A stretch of 64,000 bases of DNA from NCBI RefSeq assembly GCF_009846755.1, contig NZ_AQOR01000022.1, positions 1 through 64,000 on the forward strand, written 5' to 3'. The stretch is from Alcanivorax sp. S71-1-4 (GTDB taxonomy: Bacteria > Pseudomonadota > Gammaproteobacteria > Pseudomonadales > Alcanivoracaceae). The notes beneath the pieces are model-generated. The model was not told the origin of the DNA. It did no database searches and saw only the letters and a program-made list of their open reading frames with translations. Positions within the stretch are counted from its first letter, which is position 1. Every line of letters starts with the position of its first letter. Shown piece by piece: positions 1-8,619 of the stretch. The translations under genes were made by a program, and so were the position numbers.

Positions 1-2900
1 ACCTGTCCGTGCAGGCGAGCTTCGCCCTTTACCAGTACACCCTCAGCTACGCCGCCGGCACGGGCGGCAGCCTCAGTGGCAGCACCTCGCAAACGGTGGA
101 TCACGGCAGCGACGGCACAGCGGTGCAGGCGGTGCCGGATACCGGTTACCACTTTGTGCAGTGGGGCGATGGCAGCACCGCCAACCCGCGCACGGAGACG
201 GGCGTCATGGCGGACCTCTCCGTCACGGCGCAATTTACGTTGCAGCAATACAGCGTGGTCTACACCAGCCAGGGCAACGGTACCCTGCAGGGACAGGCCA
301 GCCAGACGGTGAATCATGGCGAGAATGGCACGGCCATTACCGCTGTCCCGGACGTGGGCTATGACTTCGCATACTGGAGCGATGGCGGTTTTATCAACCC
401 GCGTACGGAGGTGAATGTCACGGCCAATATCGCGGTGAGTGCCGCCTTTACGTTGCGGCAGTATGCGCTGACCTATGGCCCCGGTGCCGGTGGTTCGGTC
501 ACGGGGAACATCGCCCAGGAAGTGGGGCACGGGAGCGACGGCACTGCCGTGACCGCGACGCCCGACACCGGCTATCACTTCGTGCAATGGAGCGATGGCA
601 GCACGGCCAACCCGCGTACAGACACCAGCGTGACGGCAGACATCAGCGTGCTGGCGGTCTTTGCGCTGGACGAGTTTACGCTGACCTATACCGCCGGCAC
701 CGGCGGCAGCCTTAACGGCACGGCCTCGCAGGCTGTCGTTTACGGCGGCGATGGCACTGCCGTGGAAGCGGTACCCGATACGGGGTATTACTTTGCGAGC
801 TGGAGCGATGGCGGCCTGGCCAACCCGCGCACCGACACGAATGTGATGGCGGACCTGTCCGTGCAGGCGAGCTTCACCCTCTATCAATACACCCTCAGCT
901 ACACCGCCGGTACAGGCGGCAGCCTCAGTGGCAGTGCGTCGCAGACAGTGGATCACGGCAGTGACGGCACGGCAGTGCAGGCGGTGCCGGATACCGGCTA
1001 CCACTTTGTGCAGTGGAGCGATGGCAGCACGGCCAACCCGCGTACCGAGAGCAGTGCAACGGGCGATCTGTCAGTGCAGGCGCAGTTTGCGATCAATGAA
1101 TACACGCTCACCTACGCGGCCTCCGCTGGCGGCAGTCTTTCCGGCCTGTCACCGCAGACCGTTTCGCACGGGGCCAGCGGTACTGCCGTGACGGCCATCC
1201 CCGACGTCGGCTATCAGTTTGATCAGTGGAGCGACGGCAGCACGGCCAACCCGCGTACCGACAGCAATGTGACAGCGAATATCAGTGTCACGGCGCAGTT
1301 TGCTGCAGACGGGCTGGAACTGGCGGTGAACGAGAAACACTTTGCGCCACTGCAGACCGGCGAAGTCACGGTGCGTAATACCGGGACAGAAGCGGCGGCG
1401 TATCTGCTGGTGCCCATGAACCTGACACGCAATGCGGACACATTGCCGATGAGTGTGGCGCTGACCAATGGCGTCGATGCGCCGACGATTACCGCGCTGA
1501 GTACGGGGGCGGGCAATGGTCTGCTGAATGTGCGTGAGCCCCAGAAAGTGGATGCGCTGGCGCGCCTGGGCACGGCCGGTGCCGGGACACCCTTGCCGGT
1601 CGGTGCCGGCATCCTGCCGGGGGTGCCCACGGTGGGGGATATCCTGCAGATGAATGTCAACCTGACCGATACCTGTGATGGGGCGGTATTGCGTGATGCC
1701 GAAGTCAAGATGGTCGGTACACATGTGATCATCCTTGAAGATGTTGATAACCCCGCAGGGGGCTTCCCGCTCGATAATGATCCCAATAATCACGATTACA
1801 CCGAGATAGCCAATATCTTTGATATGTCGGTTTATCCTGCCGTGACTGCGCTGCTGGGCGACGTGCCGGACCGGGACAGCAACGGACGGGTGATCCTGTT
1901 TTTCACGCGTGCCATGAACGAACTGGACCCGCCAGCCTCATCCGGCGTCGTGCCGGAAGGCCGCTATATGGTTCGCGATCGGCTTTCACGTAGCGAGTGC
2001 CCTGCAGGCAATGTCGGGGAAGTGATCTACATGAAAGTGCCGGACCCGACGGGGGCGGTGAACAGCAATGTGCGCACTGCTTCCTACATCAGGGGGCGGA
2101 CGGGCCTTATGGCGGCCATGGAAATGGCATTGATGATCGCGGATGACCGGCATGTGCAGGCGGGCAGCCTGCTGTCTGATGCCTGGCTGGAGAAGGGGCT
2201 GGCGGGCATGGCCACCAGCAACGTCTTCTATCAGGCCAGCGTCGGCCTGACGCCGTTGCAGCGCATCGTGCTGGCGAACCTGACCACCGGGCCCAATGCC
2301 AGCGTGCGCGTAGGGGCGTTCAACACCTATCAGAGCTCCATGTTCGGTGAACTGCGCTCCTGGATGCAGTACCCCTGGCGCACGGGCCTCATGGGCACGG
2401 ATGAGCGGGATGCCCGTTCCCGTGGTCTGGCCTGGGCTTTCCTGCGTTACGCATCAGACCGGCTCGCCATCGACAGTAATGACCCGCCGCTGGTGTCGGT
2501 GGCGGACGGTATGTCTTACCAACTGGCAGGCGCCTCGCAGGATGGCTGGGCCAGCGTGGCCAGCCTGGTGGGCGCGGACGCCAGCGACTTGCTGCGTGAC
2601 TTCCTGCTGACGCTCTACCTGGATGGCGCGGCGCCCGGCAGCGTACCCGGTTATGCCTCCGCGCAACCCTACCTCACGGCCAGTTGGAATTTTGGCTCAG
2701 TGTACGGCGGGCTGGGCGGATATCCACTTAATCAGATACCCTTGACCACGGGGCAAGGCCGAAGCGCTGACCTGGCGGGCGCGGGCGGTGCATTCTATGT
2801 GCGTTTCTCTGTCGCGGCGGGGGCGTCGGTCGTGCTGGCCATGCAGGCCACTCTGCTGGGCGGTGAAGATGCCCGGTACGCTCTGGTGCGCCTGAAGTAA
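1..2900 (+). CDS. InlB-repeat surface/secreted protein with M30-like domain (5' end outside window)
   Basis: The reading frame is open to the left edge (first full codon at 3), so the true start lies upstream; the GTG at 9 is internal, because the residues before it continue the repeat. Six tandem repeats of exactly 71 residues come first, each with a GYxFxxWSDG core and an NPRT motif. They match the divergent InlB B-repeat (beta-grasp) family of extracellular proteins. The remaining ~530 residues contain a stretch like the M30/hyicolysin peptidase domain (DRDSNGRVILFFTRAMNEL, then WLEKGL), but the expected HEXXH zinc site reads MEMAL (residues 704-708 counted from nt 9). I infer an exported adhesin or matrix protein whose peptidase-like domain is probably inactive. 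No cell-wall or membrane anchor is visible at the C-terminus. Confidence 0.75.
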   Translation, partial: LSVQASFALYQYTLSYAAGTGGSLSGSTSQTVDHGSDGTAVQAVPDTGYHFVQWGDGSTANPRTETGVMADLSVTAQFTLQQYSVVYTSQGNGTLQGQASQTVNHGENGTAITAVPDVGYDFAYWSDGGFINPRTEVNVTANIAVSAAFTLRQYALTYGPGAGGSVTGNIAQEVGHGSDGTAVTATPDTGYHFVQWSDGSTANPRTDTSVTADISVLAVFALDEFTLTYTAGTGGSLNGTASQAVVYGGDGTAVEAVPDTGYYFASWSDGGLANPRTDTNVMADLSVQASFTLYQYTLSYTAGTGGSLSGSASQTVDHGSDGTAVQAVPDTGYHFVQWSDGSTANPRTESSATGDLSVQAQFAINEYTLTYAASAGGSLSGLSPQTVSHGASGTAVTAIPDVGYQFDQWSDGSTANPRTDSNVTANISVTAQFAADGLELAVNEKHFAPLQTGEVTVRNTGTEAAAYLLVPMNLTRNADTLPMSVALTNGVDAPTITALSTGAGNGLLNVREPQKVDALARLGTAGAGTPLPVGAGILPGVPTVGDILQMNVNLTDTCDGAVLRDAEVKMVGTHVIILEDVDNPAGGFPLDNDPNNHDYTEIANIFDMSVYPAVTALLGDVPDRDSNGRVILFFTRAMNELDPPASSGVVPEGRYMVRDRLSRSECPAGNVGEVIYMKVPDPTGAVNSNVRTASYIRGRTGLMAAMEMALMIADDRHVQAGSLLSDAWLEKGLAGMATSNVFYQASVGLTPLQRIVLANLTTGPNASVRVGAFNTYQSSMFGELRSWMQYPWRTGLMGTDERDARSRGLAWAFLRYASDRLAIDSNDPPLVSVADGMSYQLAGASQDGWASVASLVGADASDLLRDFLLTLYLDGAAPGSVPGYASAQPYLTASWNFGSVYGGLGGYPLNQIPLTTGQGRSADLAGAGGAFYVRFSVAAGASVVLAMQATLLGGEDARYALVRLK
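24..1301 (+). repeat. Six in-frame 213-bp tandem repeats
   Basis: Units lie at 24-236, 237-449, 450-662, 663-875, 876-1088 and 1089-1301, all exactly 213 bp (71 codons). Units 1 and 5 are nearly identical in DNA (offset 852 bp = 4 units), whereas their neighbours have diverged more. This suggests recent duplication or gene conversion between non-adjacent units. The array probably continues upstream of the window. Confidence 0.9.
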
Positions 2901-2998
2901 CGCCGTTCCCCGCCGCACCTTCACCGGGCGCGGCGGGGATTGCACCGGCAAGCACCCTGGCCGCACTATCTCCCGGTACGCTGCCAACGGAGGCCGGC

Positions 2999-3784
2999 AT
3001 GCCGGGCCTGATGCTGCAACAACGTCCCGACCCGCGACTGCGCCCCTGGGTGAGCCACTACTGGTTCAGCCGCGGTGGCGCAGCCACACATGTGATCCTG
3101 CCGGATGGCTGCGTTGATCTCGTGGTGGCCAGCAGCGAGCGCGCCGCGACGGTATGGGTGTACGGCACCGCCACGCAGCGCACCACCCTTTCCACCGATC
3201 CTGCCAAACGTTATCTGGGCGTGCGCTTTCTGCCGGGACAGGCGCGCCATTTCCTTTCCATGAACGCCGGTGAGCTGACCGACAGTGCCGAACAGGTCAG
3301 TGGCCAGGATGCATTGGGGCTGGCCGGCGCGCCCTGGTGTGCGGCGGGCGCGCGTGATGTGTTCCAGGGGCTGGATGCGCTGTTGCTCGGCGTGCTGGCC
3401 CGTCGCACACCGCGCCGCCTGGCGCTGGACCGGGTGCTGCAGCGGCTGCATGACACGCCACACGGGTCTCTGGCCGCGCTGGCGGCGGACAGCGGGCTGA
3501 GCCGACGCCAGCTTGAGCGCCAGTGCCGGACCCACGTGGGGGTTGCCCCGGCGCAGTTCGCCATGATCCGTCGTTGCCACCGTGTCCTGAGTGCGCTGTC
3601 GCAGGCCCCGGTCGGCCTGTCTCTGGCAACGCTTGCCGCAGTGGCCGGCTACGCCGACCAGAGTCACATGACGCGTGAACTGCGGCGCTTCACCGGCCTG
3701 ACGCCGGGGGCACTGTTGCGTGACGGCGCCGGTGAGGATGTCGCATTTGTTCTAGCCGACGGCGCGGCTGCCTCGTCACACTGA
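2999..3784 (+). CDS. AraC-family transcriptional regulator (DUF6597 + HTH)
   Basis: 261 residues. The N-terminal ~140 residues match the DUF6597 sensor-like domain often fused to AraC HTHs (HYWFSRGGAATHVILPDGCVD near the start). Residues ~150-250 form the double HTH of the AraC/XylS family, with the second-helix signature GYADQSHMTRELRRFTGLTP. The ATG is preceded by GGAGG at a 5-nt distance, which supports this start. A VOC protein gene follows 31 bp downstream on the same strand and may be its target. The effector is unknown. Confidence 0.85.
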   Translation: MPGLMLQQRPDPRLRPWVSHYWFSRGGAATHVILPDGCVDLVVASSERAATVWVYGTATQRTTLSTDPAKRYLGVRFLPGQARHFLSMNAGELTDSAEQVSGQDALGLAGAPWCAAGARDVFQGLDALLLGVLARRTPRRLALDRVLQRLHDTPHGSLAALAADSGLSRRQLERQCRTHVGVAPAQFAMIRRCHRVLSALSQAPVGLSLATLAAVAGYADQSHMTRELRRFTGLTPGALLRDGAGEDVAFVLADGAAASSH

Positions 3785-3815
3785 GGCCCTCAGTGACCCG
3801 ACAGGAGAGGCCGTG

Positions 3816-4181
3816 ATGAAACTCTGGACCGGTATCGTGACCCCGCACCTGCACGCTTGCCGCGATTTCTACGTGCAGGCGTTCGGCTGCAACGTGCTGT
3901 TCGATGAAGACTGGTTTGTGCTGCTGGAACTCGGCGGCGGCGAACTGGGCCTGCTGGCGCCGGCACTGGCCATGCAGCACCCGCGCTTTCGCACCGCCAC
4001 CGACGGGCAGGGCAGTTGGGTGACGATTGATGTCGAGGACGTGCAGGTCGCCTGGCAGCGTCTGACCGCACAGGGCATCACCCCCGAGTGTGAGATCCGT
4101 GAGGAAAGCTGGGGAGACCGCCATTTTGTCGTCACCGATCCGGCCGGCATCGCCGTGGATATTGTGCAGCGGCCAACCTGA
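3816..4181 (+). CDS. VOC-superfamily (glyoxalase/bleomycin-resistance-like) protein
   Basis: 121 residues, the usual size for a single VOC protein with two beta-alpha-beta-beta-beta modules. It has the typical opening ([22 protein letters not shown]) and the closing motif [19 protein letters not shown] at 3813 is in frame, but the ATG at 3816 has AGGAGAGG five bases upstream and is preferred. VOC proteins bind a divalent metal and act as lyases, dioxygenases or drug-binding proteins; the substrate cannot be read from the sequence. Placed just behind an AraC regulator, which may control it. Confidence 0.8.
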   Translation: MKLWTGIVTPHLHACRDFYVQAFGCNVLFDEDWFVLLELGGGELGLLAPALAMQHPRFRTATDGQGSWVTIDVEDVQVAWQRLTAQGITPECEIREESWGDRHFVVTDPAGIAVDIVQRPT

Positions 4182-4272
4182 ACCGCGCCTGACATCACTG
4201 CGTGACAGGTCCGGCCTGTTTGCGGACAATGGGCGGCATCCAGATCGGGACGGACTCTTTCGGGAAGGACTG

Positions 4273-5388
4273 ATGACCGACGCCGCCACCGCCAAACCCT
4301 CCCCCCAGCTCAGCCTGCGAGGCCTTGCCAAACGCTTCGACGGCAAGGCTGTGCTCAGCGATATCCAGCTGGATATCCACGACGGCGAATTCATTACCCT
4401 GCTCGGGCCGTCCGGCTGCGGCAAGACGACCCTGTTGCGCATGCTGGCGGGGTTTGAAACGCCGGATGAGGGCAGCATCCGCCTGGATGGCGCGGACATC
4501 GTCGGGTTGCCGCCGAATCACCGGCCGCTGAACACCGTCTTTCAGAACTACGCCCTCTTCCCGCACATGACGGTGTTCCAGAATGTTGCCTACGGGCTGC
4601 GTATGGAGCGCTGCCCCGCGGCGGAAATCCGCACGCGGGTGGAGCAGATGCTGGCCATGGTGCAGCTGTCCGAGTTTGCTGCCCGCAAACCGCACCAGCT
4701 GTCCGGCGGCCAGCAACAGCGGGTGGCCATCGCCCGTGCGGTGATCAAGCGGCCGCGCGTGCTGCTGCTCGATGAACCCCTGTCGGCACTGGATTTCAAA
4801 CTGCGCAAGACCATGCAGCTGGAGCTCAAGCGGATCCAGCGCGAGCTGGGTATCACATTCGTGTTTGTCACCCACGACCAGGAAGAAGCGCTGTCGATGT
4901 CCGATCGCGTGGTGGTGCTTAACCAGGGGCAGATCGAGCAGTTGGGTACACCACGCGAAGTCTATGAGCGGCCGGCCAGTCTGTTTGTGGCGCGCTTTGT
5001 CGGTGAAGCCAATCTGTTGCCGGGCGAGATTGCCGGCGTTGCCGACGATGGCCGTGTGCAGGTCGACGTGATGGGGCAGCGCATGCTGCTGCGTCGTCCG
5101 TTCTTCCCGGCCACGCCCGGCCAGAAAGTGAAGATCCTGCTGCGTCCGGAAGACATGCGCCTGGGCACCGCCGATGAAAGTGGCTTCCCCGGTCGCGTGC
5201 TGGAGCGCAGTTACAAGGGCAGCACGCTGGATGCTGTGGTTCGCCTGGATGCCGGGCCGGATATCCTGGCCAGTGAGTTCTTCGACGAGGATTATCCGGA
5301 TTTTGACCACCGTCGTGGTGAGCCCGTCACGGTGACCTGGGTGCCTTCGTGGGAATGGTTGCTGCCCGATGCTGACGCGCCTGTTTAA
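4273..5388 (+). CDS. potA: Polyamine ABC transporter ATP-binding protein PotA
   Basis: 371 residues. Walker A (GPSGCGKTT), Q-loop ([15 protein letters not shown]), ABC signature (LSGGQQQR), Walker B ([12 protein letters not shown]) and H-loop (FVTHDQEEA) are all intact. The C-terminal ~110 residues form the TOBE domain of spermidine/putrescine importers. The frame is open much further upstream, but the ATG at 4273 (with GGAAGGA before it) starts the conserved protein. First gene of a potABCD operon: it hydrolyses ATP at the inner face of the membrane to drive polyamine import and overlaps potB by 20 bp. Spermidine versus putrescine specificity cannot be decided. Confidence 0.93.
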   Translation: MTDAATAKPSPQLSLRGLAKRFDGKAVLSDIQLDIHDGEFITLLGPSGCGKTTLLRMLAGFETPDEGSIRLDGADIVGLPPNHRPLNTVFQNYALFPHMTVFQNVAYGLRMERCPAAEIRTRVEQMLAMVQLSEFAARKPHQLSGGQQQRVAIARAVIKRPRVLLLDEPLSALDFKLRKTMQLELKRIQRELGITFVFVTHDQEEALSMSDRVVVLNQGQIEQLGTPREVYERPASLFVARFVGEANLLPGEIAGVADDGRVQVDVMGQRMLLRRPFFPATPGQKVKILLRPEDMRLGTADESGFPGRVLERSYKGSTLDAVVRLDAGPDILASEFFDEDYPDFDHRRGEPVTVTWVPSWEWLLPDADAPV

Positions 5389-6250
5389 GCCCCTGTTCGA
5401 TCTCAAGGCGCCGTTTCGCAGCGGCGTACTGTGGCTGATCTGGGGCTGGCTGATCCTGTTGGTCCTGCTGCCGAACCTGCTGGTCATTGGCGTCAGTTTC
5501 CTGGAGCGTGATCCCCAGGATTTTATTCGCTTCAGTGTGACCCTCGACAACTACCGGCGTCTGTTCGACCCCCTTTATCTCGGTGTCTTCCTCCGCTCGC
5601 TGCACATGGCGGTGCTGGCGACGGTGCTGTGCCTCTTGATCGGTTACCCGTTCGCCTGGGGCGTCAGCCGGGTCACACCGCGCTGGCGGCCGCTGCTGAT
5701 GTTCCTGCTGATCGTGCCGTTCTGGACCAACTCGCTGGTGCGCACCTATGCCATCAAGGTGTTGCTGGCGGGCAACGGCCTGATCAACAGCTTTCTGATC
5801 GATGTCGGCCTGATCAGCCAGCCGGTGCAACTGCTGTACACCGAGGGCGCAGTGATCATCGGCCTGATTTACGTGCTGTTGCCGTTCATGATCCTGCCGC
5901 TGTATTCCGTGTTCGAGCAGCTGCGGGAAGACCTGCTGGCGGCCTCTGCCGACCTGGGTGCCAGCCGCTGGCGCACCTTCCGGCATGTGGTCATCCCGAT
6001 GACCATGCCGGGCGTGATCGCCGGCTGCCTGCTGGTGCTGTTACCGGCCATGGGGATGTTCTACATCGCTGACGTGCTGGGCGGCTCGCGGGTGCTGCTG
6101 GTCGGTAATGTGATCAAAAGCCAGTTCCTTGATGCCCGTGACTGGCCGTTTGGGGCCGCTGCGAGCGTGCTGCTCACGGTGGCGATGGCGTTGCTGTTGC
6201 TGGCTTACTGGCAAAGCGTGCGCCGCGTGCGACAGCAGGTGGCGTTATGA
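5369..6250 (+). CDS. potB: Polyamine ABC transporter permease PotB
   Basis: 293 residues with six predicted membrane helices. The binding-protein-dependent transport (EAA) loop [21 protein letters not shown] is intact. The ATG lies 20 bp inside potA, so the two are translationally coupled. With PotC it forms the membrane channel of the polyamine importer. The N-terminus includes a cytoplasmic lead before the first hydrophobic segment ([21 protein letters not shown]), usual for PotB/PotH. Confidence 0.92.
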   Translation: MLTRLFKPLFDLKAPFRSGVLWLIWGWLILLVLLPNLLVIGVSFLERDPQDFIRFSVTLDNYRRLFDPLYLGVFLRSLHMAVLATVLCLLIGYPFAWGVSRVTPRWRPLLMFLLIVPFWTNSLVRTYAIKVLLAGNGLINSFLIDVGLISQPVQLLYTEGAVIIGLIYVLLPFMILPLYSVFEQLREDLLAASADLGASRWRTFRHVVIPMTMPGVIAGCLLVLLPAMGMFYIADVLGGSRVLLVGNVIKSQFLDARDWPFGAAASVLLTVAMALLLLAYWQSVRRVRQQVAL

Positions 6251-7017
6251 GCCGCTGGCTGCTGCGCGGTTATCTCGCGCTGGTCTATCTGCTGCTGTAC
6301 CTGCCGATCCTGGTGCTGGTGGTGTTCGCCTTCAATGACAATCGCTCTGCCTACAGCTGGGGCGGTTTCAGTTGGCGCTGGTTCGAGGCGCTGTTCAATA
6401 ATCGCAGCCTGATGGATGCGGCGCTCAATTCATTGTTGCTGGCGGCCAGTACCGCAACACTGACGATGATCATTGGCACCCTGACCGCAGTGGCATTGCA
6501 GCGGTACCGGTTTCGCGGCAAGGCGGCACTGCAGGGCATGCTGTTCGTGGTGATGATGTCGCCGGAAATCGTCATGGCGATTTCATTGCTGGCACTGTTC
6601 ATCCTGCTCGGCATGCAACTGGGGTTCGTGTCGTTGCTGCTGGCGCACATCACCTTCTGTTTGCCCTTTGTGGTGATCACGGTGTATGCGCAGCTGTCGG
6701 GTTTCGATAACCGCCTGATGGAGGCGGCCCGTGATCTTGGCGCCAGCGAGTGGCAAACGCTGCGCACCGTGCTGCTGCCAATGATCTGGCCGGCGCTGCT
6801 GGCTGGCTGGCTGCTGGGGTTCACCCTGTCGCTGGACGATGTCGTGGTCAGCACCTTCATGACCGGGCCCGGGTTTGATGTATTGCCGCTGCGCATTTAT
6901 TCCATGGTGCGCATCGGCCTTTCCCCCGAAGTGAATGCATTGGGGGCATTGCTGTTGCTGCTGTCGCTGATCTCATTGATGTTGTCCCATCTGATATTGA
7001 CGAGGAAACGCTCATGA
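6247..7017 (+). CDS. potC: Polyamine ABC transporter permease PotC
   Basis: 256 residues, six membrane helices, with the EAA loop DLGASEWQTLRTVLLPMIWPA. The start codon overlaps the potB stop in an ATGA arrangement, indicating coupling. Second permease half of the polyamine importer, pairing with PotB in the inner membrane. The C-terminal ISLMLSHLILTRKRS is typical for PotC/PotI length. Confidence 0.92.
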   Translation: MSRWLLRGYLALVYLLLYLPILVLVVFAFNDNRSAYSWGGFSWRWFEALFNNRSLMDAALNSLLLAASTATLTMIIGTLTAVALQRYRFRGKAALQGMLFVVMMSPEIVMAISLLALFILLGMQLGFVSLLLAHITFCLPFVVITVYAQLSGFDNRLMEAARDLGASEWQTLRTVLLPMIWPALLAGWLLGFTLSLDDVVVSTFMTGPGFDVLPLRIYSMVRIGLSPEVNALGALLLLLSLISLMLSHLILTRKRS

Positions 7018-8069
7018 TCCGTTCTGCCAAGGGATTGCTCGGCGCCCTCCTGCTGGGTGCCGCCGTGGCGCTTGCCGGTTGCAGCAAGGAGCCGGAACAG
7101 GTGCTTTATCTGTACAACTGGTCTGAATACATGCCGCAGGAAGTGCTCGATGCGTTCCGCGAGGAAACCGGCATCCGCGTGGCCTACACCACCTACGACA
7201 GCAACGAGGCAATGTATGCCCGGTTGCGCCTGCTGGACGACAGCAACGCCTACGATCTGGCGGTGCCGTCCACTTATTATGTGAACAAGATGCGCAACGA
7301 AGGGTTGTTGCAACCGGTCGACAAGCAAAAGCTGACACGTTTTGCCAATCTTGATCCGCAGTTGCTTGACCAGGGTTTTGATCCGCAAAACCAGTACAGC
7401 GTGCCGTACCTCTGGGGCAGCACCGGCATGGCCGTCAATGGCGCGGCGGTGAGCACCGACGGTGTGACAAAATGGGCCGACCTGTGGGACCCGAAATACA
7501 AGGGGCGCGTACTGCTCACCAACGATGTGCGTGAAGTGTTCCATATCGGCCTGCGCGTGCTCGGTTATTCCGGCAACAGCACCAGCGAGGAAGAGATCGC
7601 CGCCGCATATGAAAAGCTGCGTGAACTGATGCCCTCCGTGCGCGCCTTCAACTCCGATGCACCGCGCATGCCGTATCTGGAAGGCGAGGCGGATATCGGC
7701 CTGATCTGGAACGGCGAGGCGGTGATGGCGCAGGAAGAACTGCCGGAGCTCGCGTATGTGTACCCGGAAGAGGGTGCCGTGATCTGGGTCGATAACTTCG
7801 TGATCCCGAAAAATGCCCGGAACGTCGAGGCCGCCCACAAGTTCATCGACTTCGTGCTGCAGCCGGAAGTGGCTGCGCAGATCAGCGAAGAGATTGGCTA
7901 TGCCACGCCGAACCTGCCTGCGCGCGAGCTGTTGCCGCCGGAAGTGCGCGAAAACCGCACCAGCTACCCGACAGAAGACGACCTGGAGAACGCGGAGTTC
8001 CAGTCGGATGTGGGGGAGGCGCTGCTGGTCTATGAGCGTTACTGGGAGCTGCTCAAGGCCGGCCACTGA
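7014..8069 (+). CDS. potD: Polyamine-binding periplasmic lipoprotein PotD
   Basis: 351 residues. A lipoprotein signal peptide with lipobox LAGC (Cys at about residue 23) implies anchoring in an envelope membrane. The mature protein opens with VLYLYNWSEYMPQEVLDAF, the signature of PotD/PotF binding proteins (NWSEY contributes to polyamine binding), and later shows DLAVPSTYYVNKM and WNGEAVMAQEE. Overlaps potC by 4 bp. It captures extracellular polyamine and delivers it to PotBC. A strong hairpin follows the gene. Confidence 0.92.
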   Translation: MIRSAKGLLGALLLGAAVALAGCSKEPEQVLYLYNWSEYMPQEVLDAFREETGIRVAYTTYDSNEAMYARLRLLDDSNAYDLAVPSTYYVNKMRNEGLLQPVDKQKLTRFANLDPQLLDQGFDPQNQYSVPYLWGSTGMAVNGAAVSTDGVTKWADLWDPKYKGRVLLTNDVREVFHIGLRVLGYSGNSTSEEEIAAAYEKLRELMPSVRAFNSDAPRMPYLEGEADIGLIWNGEAVMAQEELPELAYVYPEEGAVIWVDNFVIPKNARNVEAAHKFIDFVLQPEVAAQISEEIGYATPNLPARELLPPEVRENRTSYPTEDDLENAEFQSDVGEALLVYERYWELLKAGH

Positions 8070-8084
8070 CGGCCGATAGAGACA

Positions 8085-8121
8085 GCACGGCCTCTTTGCC
8101 ACGATGTGAAAGAGGCCGTGC
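8085..8121 (+). terminator. Hairpin behind the potABCD operon
   Basis: A perfect 13-bp stem (GCACGGCCTCTTT at 8085-8097 with its complement at 8109-8121) encloses an 11-nt loop. It starts 16 bp after the potD stop. No T-run follows on the plus strand, so it may act as a processing/stability hairpin or a weak terminator rather than a classical intrinsic one. Confidence 0.6.
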
Positions 8122-8155
8122 CACGACACAATAATAAAACCCTGAGGCTCACATC

Positions 8156-8446
8156 ATGACGGTCTACGCGCTTGCCCAGATTTCGATCCACGACCCTGCC
8201 AGTTACAACCGCTACCAGTCGAAGTTCATGGAAGTGTTCCAGAAATACCAGGGTCGGCTGCTGGCGGCGGATACTGCCCCGATGCGGGTCGAGGGCAGCT
8301 GGGACTACGACAAGGCCATCCTGATGGCCTTCCCTGATGAGCAGGCGTTCCGTGAATGGGCGGAATCGCCGGAGTACCAGGCCATTTCCCTCGACCGCAA
8401 GGCGGGCACGCGCGGTGTGGTGATCCTGCTGCACGGACTCGGTTGA
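8156..8446 (+). CDS. DUF1330-family protein
   Basis: 96 residues, full length for the DUF1330 family (dimeric alpha/beta ferredoxin-like fold). Features seen are YALAQISIHDPASYNRYQ at the start, RVEGSWDYDKAILMAFPDEQAF in the middle and the C-terminal GTRGVVILLHGLG. The family has no established biochemical role. It stands alone between the pot hairpin and dacB. The ATG at 8156 is the only sensible start. Confidence 0.85.
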   Translation: MTVYALAQISIHDPASYNRYQSKFMEVFQKYQGRLLAADTAPMRVEGSWDYDKAILMAFPDEQAFREWAESPEYQAISLDRKAGTRGVVILLHGLG

Positions 8447-8619
8447 TGACCGGGTCCGTCGTGTGCGCGGGTCTTTATCACTGATTTACAGTTTTCCCTC
8501 TCTGCACCAACAGACGGCGAACACGGTTTCCGATACGCTGCCGGCATTGTGCGTTCGTGCGCTGTATTGTGGCACGAGCGTTGTAGTCTGCCCTGTGGTT
8601 ATCGCGCGCGGGAGCCGGG

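Noticed and set aside
4195-5550. A 451-codon antisense frame over potA
   Set aside because: potA has all ABC motifs; the antisense product has no domain and no ribosome-binding site.
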